A stretch of DNA of 13,397 bases from an uncultured Treponema sp. (lineage in GTDB: Bacteria; Spirochaetota; Spirochaetia; Treponematales; Treponemataceae). Where the stretch lies: the NCBI GenBank assembly GCA_946611835.1, contig CAMOEE010000051.1, positions 1 through 13,397 of the forward strand, given 5' to 3'. The translations under genes were made by a program, and so were the position numbers. The notes beneath the pieces are model-generated. The model worked only from the letters and a program-made list of their open reading frames with translations. It was not told the DNA's origin and did no database searches. Below are positions 1 to 6,776 of this stretch, in pieces (within the stretch, counting starts at the first letter, position 1; every line of letters begins with the position of its first letter).

Positions 1-6
1 TTTGAA

Positions 7-47
7 TGACACTTTTGACAAAAATGTCATAATAGTGTACACTGTCA
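7..47. promoter_or_regulatory. Putative TetR-type operator array over the first promoter
   Basis: Four pentamers are visible: TGACA at 7-11 and 16-20, TGTCA at 25-29 and 43-47. Their start positions (7, 16, 25, 43) all fall on a 9-bp grid. TGACA-AAAA-TGTCA at 16-29 is a perfect inverted repeat that covers the -35 hexamer. AGTGTACACT at 34-43 is a perfect 10-bp palindrome covering the -10 hexamer. A TetR-family gene lies in the same operon, and such regulators often repress their own promoter through palindromes like this. The link to that regulator is inference; the repeats are seen directly. Confidence 0.45.
15..43 (+). promoter_or_regulatory. Sigma-70-type promoter for the methyltransferase-TetR operon
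   Basis: TTGACA at 15-20, a 17-bp spacer, and TACACT at 38-43. The predicted start of transcription, about 7 bases after the -10 box, is position 50, which is the A of the ATG. No Shine-Dalgarno sequence lies between promoter and ATG, so the transcript may be leaderless. Confidence 0.6.
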
Positions 48-49
48 CC

Positions 50-1306
50 ATGAATAATCTTGTCGCATTGTGCGCTGTGGGCGCAGAGAAAACTCTGGGA
101 AACGAAATCAAGCTTCTTGGTTACAAATTAAACGGAAACGCGCCTGGCCGTGTTTTTTTCACTGGTGATGATGACGCACTTTTTCGTGCAAACCTCTGCC
201 TCCGCACTGCTGACCGCATTTATCTCGAAATGGCCCGCTATCAGGCCGAAGACTTTGACCAGCTTTTTGACGGAGTTTACTCAATTTCATGGCAGGATTT
301 TCTCAAAAAAGACTCTAAAGTCACCGTCGATAAGGTGCGAACTTACAAATCAAAGCTGAATTCAGAACATGCCATTCAGGGAATCGTCCAGAAGGCAATT
401 TACAAAAAGCTTGGTGATGTCTGGCGCATGTCAAGCCTGCCAGAAAGCGGCGAAGAAAGCGATATTCGGGTTTTCATCACTGAAGACGAGGCTCAGATTT
501 GTCTTGATTTGAGCGGCCTGCCACTTCATAAGCGGGGCTACCGCACAGACGGCGGACTTGCCCCCTTGCGAGAAACAACGGCATCAGTAATGCTTCAGCT
601 CATGCTCTGGAGGCGAAAAACTCCTTTGCACGACCCATTCTGCGGTTCTGGAACACTTCCAATCGAAGCCTGCCTTTATGCTCACAATGTGGCCCCAGGC
701 TTTGGCCGACGTTTCGCTCTCGAAAATCTTCCGATATTTAACGCAAACCGAGCCCACGAAATCAAATGCGCCGAAGCCGAAAAAATCCGCACTGATGTCG
801 AGTGCCGTATCACAGGAACTGACATCGACCCAAGCGCAATTCAGAGGGCAAGAACAAACGCCGAGCACGCCTGTGTCATGGCTGGCCGTGCCCTTCAGAT
901 GATTGGCTCTGACGCCCGAATCGAACGCCCAGATTTTGATGTATCAGACTTTAAAGACCTCAAGGCTCCTTACGAAAACGGCCTCATCATCTGTAATCCG
1001 CCTTACGGCGAGCGCCTTGGCGAAGAAGAGCAGGCAAAAGAGCTTTACCGAAGCATGTCTTCCCTCTTCACTGACTTCCCTGGCTGGGAAATCGGCGTAA
1101 TCACCTCAAACAAGCATTTCCAGGAGTGCATTGCACACTACGCAAGCACCCTAAAAGACCTCAAGGCAGGAAACTTAGACACAACTTTCTACATGTACAA
1201 CGGAAGCGAAAAAGAGAAAAAAGGCCGGGCTTCTGGCGGTGAAAGAGGCGAATGGAACAGAAAACCAGCCCGCAACAAGTTCAACTCTAACCGGGGCAGA
1301 AGATAA
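50..1306 (+). CDS. THUMP-domain class I SAM-dependent rRNA methyltransferase (RlmL/YpsC family)
   Basis: Predicted 418-residue cytoplasmic RNA methyltransferase that transfers a methyl group from S-adenosylmethionine, most likely to a guanine N2 of 23S rRNA as in the RlmL/YpsC family. The N-terminal ~165 residues form the ferredoxin-like plus THUMP RNA-binding part. The Rossmann-type domain follows, with motif I DPFCGSGT at residues 195-202 and the catalytic motif IV NPPYGE at about 316-321, typical of N2-guanine methylation. The last ~30 residues are basic and rich in Gly, Arg and Asn, a likely RNA-binding tail. ATG at 50 is chosen because homologues begin near MNNLVALCAVGAE; the in-frame TTG at 2 lies upstream of the promoter. 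The stop overlaps the next ATG by one base (TAATG), indicating translational coupling with the TetR gene. The exact target nucleotide is not determined. Confidence 0.9.
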   Translation: MNNLVALCAVGAEKTLGNEIKLLGYKLNGNAPGRVFFTGDDDALFRANLCLRTADRIYLEMARYQAEDFDQLFDGVYSISWQDFLKKDSKVTVDKVRTYKSKLNSEHAIQGIVQKAIYKKLGDVWRMSSLPESGEESDIRVFITEDEAQICLDLSGLPLHKRGYRTDGGLAPLRETTASVMLQLMLWRRKTPLHDPFCGSGTLPIEACLYAHNVAPGFGRRFALENLPIFNANRAHEIKCAEAEKIRTDVECRITGTDIDPSAIQRARTNAEHACVMAGRALQMIGSDARIERPDFDVSDFKDLKAPYENGLIICNPPYGERLGEEEQAKELYRSMSSLFTDFPGWEIGVITSNKHFQECIAHYASTLKDLKAGNLDTTFYMYNGSEKEKKGRASGGERGEWNRKPARNKFNSNRGRR

Positions 1307-1905
1307 TGGCAATCGTAGTTGAGCATGACAAACGAAAGCACGAAATTCTTGAAAAATCGCTGGAGCTTTTTACCCGTGAAGGCTATGATGATGTTACTTT
1401 TCAGAAAATAGCCGATGCCTGCGGAATCACCCGAACCACGCTCTACATTTACTTCAAGAATAAGCGGGAAATTTTCACCTGGAGCATCAAGCAGATGACA
1501 GGAGAGCTTGAAAGCCGCCTTATGGAAATCCTTGGTGACAAAAATCTCTCCGCTGAAGAATGCCTGCGACAGCTCATGTATTGGGTCATCGACACATGCA
1601 ACGGGAACAGGCCTCTTTTCAATGTCCTTTTGATTTACCTGATTAATTTGCAGAAAACAGGAGTCAGTGCCGAAGAAAGGGTTAACCGCCGCGTAATCCG
1701 AATCAAGCACCTTCTCAGCATGATTATCATCGAAGGACAAAAACGGGGCGAATTCAAAAAATTGCCCGTCAAAACAGTGAACAACATGCTCTATTCTCTG
1801 GTTGAGTCAGCGATATTTGAAATTGCAGTCCTCAACAAAAAAGATGTAAGCGAGGTCAAGGCGAGCATAGATTTGGTTGTTGAAGGATTGGAAAATAAAG
1901 CCTGA
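1306..1905 (+). CDS. TetR/AcrR family transcriptional regulator
   Basis: 199-residue regulator. Residues ~10-55 are a standard TetR DNA-binding domain: helix 1 with ILEKSLELFTREGY, then the helix-turn-helix VTFQKIADACGITRTTLYIYF and the usual KNKREIF. The remaining ~140 residues are helical and divergent, as expected for the ligand-binding and dimerisation part, so the inducer cannot be named. The start codon overlaps the methyltransferase stop by one base; only weak AGAAG precedes it, so translation probably depends on coupling. The likely target is the operon's own promoter, where spaced TGACA/TGTCA repeats occur. The gene ends 11 bp before the convergent GGDEF gene with no obvious terminator between. 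Family call is firm; the target is inferred. Confidence 0.92.
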   Translation: MAIVVEHDKRKHEILEKSLELFTREGYDDVTFQKIADACGITRTTLYIYFKNKREIFTWSIKQMTGELESRLMEILGDKNLSAEECLRQLMYWVIDTCNGNRPLFNVLLIYLINLQKTGVSAEERVNRRVIRIKHLLSMIIIEGQKRGEFKKLPVKTVNNMLYSLVESAIFEIAVLNKKDVSEVKASIDLVVEGLENKA

Positions 1906-1916
1906 TCAGGATTTTG

Positions 1917-2777
1917 CTATCTTGCCCGCTCCGGGTGCTGCCTGTAAAATTCTTTTTTGTCAGCGTACATAGCTTCATCAGCATTGTGCATACAACGACG
2001 CAAGTCAGATTCATTTTCACTCCAGTCAGCACCAATCGCAAAGGAAACACCCGCCTCAGCTCCGCTTTCTGAGCGCAAATCGGTAATCTTTTTATCAAAT
2101 TCATCTTTCTGGCAATTCGGAACAATTATGACAAATTCGTCTCCGCCAGAACGATAAATCTCATCGTCATCAAAATATTTTCTGAGCAATTTTGCCGCAT
2201 TCTTTAGAAGCTCATCACCCTTTTCATGACCGCTCGTATCATTGCATTGCTTCAAGCCATTTAAATCGGCAAAAACAACACCAAAGGGAGTACGCACAGG
2301 GGATTTCTTGCTGACATGGCAGTCAACCCGTGCATTCATGGAATTACGATTCTTTACGCCAGTTAGTGAATCTACATTGCTCATGTACTCAAGTTGTTCC
2401 ATAAGCGTATTATTTGCGATTTCTGAAGAAAGGAAAAAAGCCGTAAGCTCAAGAAATTCTTTAAGATCAACGATTTTTTTGATATTGAAGTTCGTAATGA
2501 ATAAAACCCCAAACATCTTTTTACCCTGAGAAAGGGGAACAAGAATAACACTCCGAACTTTTGCACCCCGGAGACTTTTTGCCCAGACAGGATTTATTTT
2601 TTCCAATTCAGAAAGGTCGTGATCATTTTTTATGATAAGGACATCCCGATTCCGTAAGGTTTCTTCCCATGAGAAAACAACATCATGTGTGAGATACGGT
2701 AAAAAAATCCTCAATCGATACATTTTCCTTGCTGTATTTTGCACAAAGCGGGGCAAACTTTCGCTTTTCCGTATCAA
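1917..2777 (-). pseudogene. Diguanylate cyclase, C-terminal part (GAF end + GGDEF) of a frameshifted gene
   Basis: This frame carries the second half of a GAF-like domain (through ...VRSVILVPLSQGKKMFGVLFITNF) and a complete GGDEF domain. The GGDEF domain has DSLTGVKNRNSM at its start, the metal-site FADLNGLKQCND, and the active-site SGGDEF at about 2133-2150. GGDEF enzymes condense two GTP into cyclic di-GMP. The product-inhibition RxxD motif normally just before GGDEF is absent (FDDDEIYRSGGDEF). The nominal start at 2777 is a TTG with no Shine-Dalgarno sequence and falls inside the GAF domain, so it is unlikely to be a real start. The frame continues the one starting at 3294 after a one-base shift at 2701-2707. 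Removing one base of that run would give a single 458-residue protein. It could be a true pseudogene, a switchable gene, or a base error in the sequence. Confidence 0.8.
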
Positions 2778-3294
2778 CCATGAAAATACATGCTGAAAAT
2801 GCCTGTGTGTTTTTCAGGATGTCACCAACAACAGTATTTATGCCTTCATAGAAATTTTCAGAACCTCGAAGATTTATACAAGTCTGAATTACAAGCTGGG
2901 CTGTTTCCATTGAAACATTCGCCATTTTTTCTGAATCAGGCCCCTGCGTAAATTCAAAGAAAAACAAGAGATAACAAAGATTTTCGTTATCATAAGAAGG
3001 GGACAGCGGAATATAAGTGCCGTCAGTCCAAAGGCCCATAGCTTTTACATCGACATAGGCATGAAGATGCTGCTTTAGAACAGCACAGCGATAACAAAAA
3101 TCCTCGAAATTTGGCTCTTTTGGGATAAGATCTGAATAAATAATATTATCATGGAAACCCGGTCCCATTATCTGCTTATAATCTTCATTAGCGCAAACAA
3201 TCCGGATTTCACCGCAACTTCCCTCTTCTGTTCTTTCGACTGAGAGAACTGCGGCTGCCATACCCTGTGCATCTACGATGCTTTGAAAATCCAT
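2683..3294 (-). pseudogene. Diguanylate cyclase, N-terminal sensor part (PAS + GAF start) of the frameshifted gene
   Basis: This is the 5' half of the split gene and begins MDFQSIVDAQGMAAAVLSVE. Residues ~1-125 look like a PAS-type sensor (IRIVCANEDYKQIMGPG near the front, YLLFFFEF at the end). From ~140 a GAF domain begins (FYEGINTVVGDILKNTQAFSACIFMVDTEKRKFAPL). After SIEDFF the frame runs into TVSHT and stops at 2683, so the GAF domain is left incomplete and the GGDEF output domain is lost. ATG at 3294 is chosen because it opens the PAS region and lies 6 bases after a good -10 box. There is no Shine-Dalgarno sequence. If not corrected, the product is a 203-residue sensor fragment without enzymatic activity. 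Confidence 0.75.
2701..2707 (-). other. Homopolymer frameshift site (7 T on the coding strand)
   Basis: On the coding strand the sequence reads GA, seven T, then ACCG. With seven T the frame is D-F-F-T-V-S-H-T-stop. With six T it reads D-F-L-P-Y-L-T-H-D and joins the GAF/GGDEF frame seamlessly. The change needed is -1 base (or a +1 translational shift). Slippage during replication or transcription is plausible at such a tract; a sequencing error is equally possible. Confidence 0.75.
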
Positions 3295-3300
3295 GCTTTT

Positions 3301-3329
3301 ATTTTAGATGTGTAATTCAGATAAGTCAA
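3301..3329 (-). promoter_or_regulatory. Promoter of the frameshifted GGDEF gene
   Basis: On the minus strand, TTGACT (3329-3324), a 17-bp spacer, then TAAAAT (3306-3301). Six bases (AAAAGC) separate the -10 box from the ATG at 3294, so the predicted transcription start is the A of the ATG and the message would be leaderless. A second match farther upstream (TTGATT, 17 bp, TAAATT) would give a leadered transcript. Confidence 0.45.
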
Positions 3330-3391
3330 ATTTTTTATATAATTTAAAGATAGCCCCTCACAAAATCAAGCTTTGCACACAAAAAAAATTC

Positions 3392-3420
3392 TTTAAAAAT
3401 ACTTATTTTTGATTTATACT
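3392..3420 (+). promoter_or_regulatory. Possible promoter of the intact GGDEF gene
   Basis: TTTAAA at 3392-3397, 17-bp spacer, TATACT at 3415-3420. The -35 match is weak and the -10 match is good. It would give a leader of about 40 bases containing AAGAGGA at 3446-3452, a Shine-Dalgarno-like run placed unusually far (15 bases) from the ATG at 3468. Confidence 0.35.
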
Positions 3421-3467
3421 TTATAGACTACACTAACAGGAATCCAAGAGGATTACGGTCAGAAATT

Positions 3468-5249
3468 ATGAAAACCCTTGAAGTAAAAATTGCATATCTT
3501 GATGATGATTTCAATATTGTGGAGCGAAACAAAGACTTCTATACATACTTTGAGACTGTTGGCTTTACTTATACACAAATCGATAATCTTGTTGCTCCAG
3601 AACAAAAAGAAAAATTTCTGGATTTTGTAAAAAATAATAAATCCATAGACAAATTTCGTGTCTTCAGGTTCAAAAAAATAACTGGTGAATACTTTCAGAA
3701 CATTGTGACTGTCAGCGAAGACATGCTGAACGGGAAAACTTACCGCTCACTGCATATCGTAACAATCATATCTGCAGTCGATTTCATCAAAGAATCCCTC
3801 ACATACGAAAAATTCACAGCTTATGCACTCAGTCTCACAAACGAATTCATTTTTGTTTATCGGCAGGCTGACCACATTTTCAGAATGCACAACTTCATGA
3901 AGGAAAAAAATACTCTCGTATATGAGCAGGATATCGATTCATGGAAGACTCAGATACTTGAAGACGGGCTTATCAGCAAAAAAGATACCGTTGAATTTGA
4001 GACAAAAATAAACGAACTTAAAGAGTGCCGTCCGTCATTCTCAATGACAGTCAATTCTTCGCTTAGATTTTCTCACTCAATGTTCGAGAATCTCATTTTC
4101 AAGGCCGTCCGCGCCGAAATAGACGGTGAAACCTACATGGTTGGCCGAATGATGCCAGAAATAGTCGTTGAACAAACCCAAAAATCAAACGAGATTATCG
4201 AGGAGCTTAAGATTGATTCTCTTACCGGCACTTACAACAAAAAAGCCATTCTCAATTTTGCACAGAACCGCTTCGTTGATGGCACAAAAGATGGTGCCAT
4301 GCTAGCAATCGTTGACCTCGACCACTTCAAGCCTGTAAACGATGCTTACGGTCATCTTGCAGGCGATAAGGTTCTTGCTAAGGCTGGGGAAATCCTTAAA
4401 AAAATCGTCGGCAATAACGGAGTTGTCGGTCGCTACGGCGGTGACGAATTCCTTCTTGTCCTTGAAGATATGGGGCAGGAAAATGTTTTCCGAGGCCTTT
4501 TCCGCACAATCTGTTTCGATATCGAAGGCGCTTTCAAAGATATGTTCACTGACATCAAAGTTACGGCTTCGGTGGGTGCAGCAAAGTACAAAAAAGACGG
4601 CAAAAATTTCGATGAACTTTTCAAAAAGGCTGACTTCTGCTTGTACCGCGCAAAAGACAAGGGCCGCAACCGATATGTTTTCTTCCGCGAAGATTTGCAT
4701 GGCGAACTTTTCAAAAAGGCAAGTGAAGCTAAAACCGAAGGCATCAAATACGATGTCCGGGAAGTCCTTGAGCTTAAAAGCATGGCAAATTTCTTGCTTG
4801 ATTTGAGCGAATCTCCCAAACAGGCTGGTTACATTCTGCTTGCCCACATGCTCGAAACCTACAATCTCGACTCAATCAGCATTTATTACGGCCAAAATAT
4901 GGAGCGAAAGCTGTCATTAGGCACAGCCCCAGACAATCTTGCCGAGGCAAAATATGTCCACACCAGCGAATTCAAAACAGCCATGAACGGAAGTTTGTTT
5001 CTGCGGGTAGATTTCACCACAGACCTCCCTGATTGTGCGAAGCCCTTTGGTAAAATTCTCGATGACAGGGGGATTAAATCAACGATTCAGTGCGTCTTAG
5101 GAAGTCTCGAAAACCCAAGCGGCCTGATTACATTCGACCGTCTCAAAGAAGGTGCCCTCTGGGCCGAATATGAGGTCAACTGCTGCGTAATGTTCGGGGC
5201 AGCCGTAAATCTTCTTTCAGAAGAAAAAATACAAAAGCTCTTTGCCTAG
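3468..5249 (+). CDS. Sensor diguanylate cyclase: PAS-like, GGDEF, C-terminal GAF-like
   Basis: 593-residue predicted cytoplasmic c-di-GMP synthase with no membrane segment. Residues ~1-105 resemble a PAS fold (IAYLDDDFNIVERNKDFYTYF), and ~110-235 look like a second PAS-like sensor. The GGDEF domain spans ~247-410, with IDSLTGTYNKKA, metal-binding IVDLDHFKPVND and the active-site YGGDEF at residues 323-328, all intact. The inhibitory RxxD site is missing (GNNGVVGRYGGDEF), so strong product inhibition through the usual I-site is not expected. The last ~170 residues (~420-593) look like a GAF domain, an unusual position after the catalytic domain. The gene is divergent from the broken GGDEF gene, and its stop is one base from that of the convergent MATE gene. 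The stimulus is unknown. Confidence 0.9.
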   Translation: MKTLEVKIAYLDDDFNIVERNKDFYTYFETVGFTYTQIDNLVAPEQKEKFLDFVKNNKSIDKFRVFRFKKITGEYFQNIVTVSEDMLNGKTYRSLHIVTIISAVDFIKESLTYEKFTAYALSLTNEFIFVYRQADHIFRMHNFMKEKNTLVYEQDIDSWKTQILEDGLISKKDTVEFETKINELKECRPSFSMTVNSSLRFSHSMFENLIFKAVRAEIDGETYMVGRMMPEIVVEQTQKSNEIIEELKIDSLTGTYNKKAILNFAQNRFVDGTKDGAMLAIVDLDHFKPVNDAYGHLAGDKVLAKAGEILKKIVGNNGVVGRYGGDEFLLVLEDMGQENVFRGLFRTICFDIEGAFKDMFTDIKVTASVGAAKYKKDGKNFDELFKKADFCLYRAKDKGRNRYVFFREDLHGELFKKASEAKTEGIKYDVREVLELKSMANFLLDLSESPKQAGYILLAHMLETYNLDSISIYYGQNMERKLSLGTAPDNLAEAKYVHTSEFKTAMNGSLFLRVDFTTDLPDCAKPFGKILDDRGIKSTIQCVLGSLENPSGLITFDRLKEGALWAEYEVNCCVMFGAAVNLLSEEKIQKLFA

Positions 5250-5250
5250 G

Positions 5251-6609
5251 CTATCGAGTCAGATTTCTGAGCCATTTGCCGGATTTTACTCTAAGAATGC
5301 CACATAAAGTCTTTAAAACCTGCTCGGTCTCAAGGCACAAAAGAATCATCCATGGCGGGAGATTCCATACAAATGTCGCAAGAAGTCCCAGTGGAATCGC
5401 AAGCAGCCACATCCAGCCGTTATCTATCAGCGAAGCAAAAATCGTGTCCCCGCCGCTCCGGCACACACCAACAATAATCAGCATATTGAATGAGCGGAAG
5501 GGATACATGCACATCAGAACGAGCATCATCGACTGAGTGATTGCGATTATATGAGGTTCAACATTGAAAATAAAGGGTAAAAGTCTCGAAAGCGGGAAAA
5601 GCAAAAGTCCGATACCTGCTCCCATAAGCGGGAAAAACCAGCAGAAGCGGTGGGCATAAGCCTTCGCAGCCTCCTCTTCGCCGGCACCGATTTTCTTGCC
5701 CAAAATTACGGAAGAAGCGCTTCCCATTCCGATAAAGAAAACCCAGGTCAGCTGGCTAACGGTGTTCATTATGCTGAAAGCCGCAAAAGAATCCGTTCCT
5801 GAATGTGCGAAAATCGAATTCTGTGTCGTGATACCCAGGCCCCAGAAAGTCTCCGAAAGCAGTACCGGCGTTCCGATTTTGAGCAATTTGAGAATCAAAT
5901 CCTTATCAAAGGCAAAGAATTCACTGATTTTACCGAAAATTTCAAACTTCCTTATAATGCCGACTGAAAGTGTGATAATCATCTCTACTGCACGAGAAAT
6001 CACAGTGGCCAATGCAGCCCCACGAACTCCCATCGCTGGAATTGAGAGAGGCTCAAAACCAAAAATCAAAATAAAATTGAGCGAGATATTTGTCACAAAG
6101 GAAACTGCGGTCGTGACCATCGGGAGAATTACATGCTCCGTACTTCGGAATGCCATCTGACAGGAAAAGGAAAGTGCCAGCATGGGATAGCAGAAGGCAA
6201 TAATCTTAAGGTAATCGATTCCCTCAGAAATTACAGCATCGTCATTTGAATAAAGGCGCAAAATCTCACCGGGAATAATCGACGCTCCAAGGAAAAACAA
6301 AATCGAGACAAAAAAGCAGACAGCAAACATAATGCCGAAAGTTTTTCTGATTCCCTTGAGATTCCCGGCCCCCCAGAACTGGGCTATGAAAATCGAAGCC
6401 CCGGAAGAAACGCCGAAGACGACCATATTGAGCATGAAGAAAATCTGATTTCCGAGCCCGACCGAAGCGATAGCCACAGCACCAAGCCGCCCGACCATGA
6501 CAGTATCCATCATGTTCACGAAAGTCTGCAAAAGATTCTGCAAAATTATCGGAATCGCAATAGAGAAAAGTGTTTTGTAAAAACCGCCAAGAAGCTGCTT
6601 ATTTGTCAT
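5251..6609 (-). CDS. MATE family efflux transporter
   Basis: 452-residue integral membrane protein with about 12 hydrophobic helices in two similar halves. The opening (LFSIAIPIILQNLLQTFVNMMDTVMVGRLGAVAIASVGLGNQI) is typical of MATE antiporters, which export cationic drugs or metabolites in exchange for sodium ions or protons. The substrate cannot be read from the sequence. ATG at 6609 (MTNKQLLGG) is preferred: GAGGA lies 11 bases upstream. A GTG at 6627 would add six residues (MRNLKI) but starts inside that Shine-Dalgarno region. It is the second gene after UPF0210 on the same strand, separated by an inverted-repeat element that also carries this Shine-Dalgarno sequence, so read-through expression may be affected. 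It converges on the GGDEF gene with no terminator visible. Confidence 0.9.
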   Translation of the reverse strand: MTNKQLLGGFYKTLFSIAIPIILQNLLQTFVNMMDTVMVGRLGAVAIASVGLGNQIFFMLNMVVFGVSSGASIFIAQFWGAGNLKGIRKTFGIMFAVCFFVSILFFLGASIIPGEILRLYSNDDAVISEGIDYLKIIAFCYPMLALSFSCQMAFRSTEHVILPMVTTAVSFVTNISLNFILIFGFEPLSIPAMGVRGAALATVISRAVEMIITLSVGIIRKFEIFGKISEFFAFDKDLILKLLKIGTPVLLSETFWGLGITTQNSIFAHSGTDSFAAFSIMNTVSQLTWVFFIGMGSASSVILGKKIGAGEEEAAKAYAHRFCWFFPLMGAGIGLLLFPLSRLLPFIFNVEPHIIAITQSMMLVLMCMYPFRSFNMLIIVGVCRSGGDTIFASLIDNGWMWLLAIPLGLLATFVWNLPPWMILLCLETEQVLKTLCGILRVKSGKWLRNLTR

Positions 6610-6612
6610 GAT

Positions 6613-6776
6613 TTTTAAATTCCTCACAGAGTTAAAGAGGGCACAGAGAGTCTGTTGTATAAGAAATTTAATACCTCAATCAAGTTAGCAGTGAAAACAA
6701 GATTGAGGTATAAAGTTTTGTTTTGCAAAAAATCTCTCTGTGGACTCTGTGCCCTCTGTGAGAAATTTTAATTCCT
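6613..6776. repeat. MITE-like inverted-repeat element flanked by direct repeats
   Basis: The arms are imperfect inverted repeats: CTCACAGAG (6623-6631) and GGCACAGAG (6640-6648) pair with CTCTGTGAG (6754-6762) and CTCTGTGCC (6745-6753). The left arm carries about 8 extra bases. The right arm is three tandem 9-bp units CTCTGTGNN at 6736-6762. Inside is a perfect 11-bp inverted repeat, ATACCTCAATC (6671-6681) and GATTGAGGTAT (6701-6711). Near-identical direct repeats flank the whole: TTTTAAATTCCT (6613-6624) and TTTTAATTCCT (6766-6776), the latter overlapping the UPF0210 stop. There is no coding capacity. It could be a non-autonomous mobile element, or a transcription attenuator between the two genes. 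Confidence 0.6.

Noticed and set aside
2..49. In-frame TTG at 2 as the start of the methyltransferase
   Set aside because: It lies upstream of the promoter hexamers and adds residues (NDTFDKNVIIVYTVT) not typical of the family; ATG 50 opens the conserved region.
1189..1740. 183-residue open frame on the minus strand
   Set aside because: It lies antisense across the end of the methyltransferase and most of the TetR gene, both with clear family matches; its translation shows no recognisable domain.
2701..2707. Programmed -1 ribosomal frameshift at the T-run
   Set aside because: A -1 slip leads into a third frame without GGDEF. The join needs a +1 shift or loss of one base, so the classical slippery-heptamer mechanism does not fit.
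4302..4847. 181-residue open frame on the minus strand
   Set aside because: Antisense shadow of the GGDEF domain, which is strongly conserved in the plus frame.
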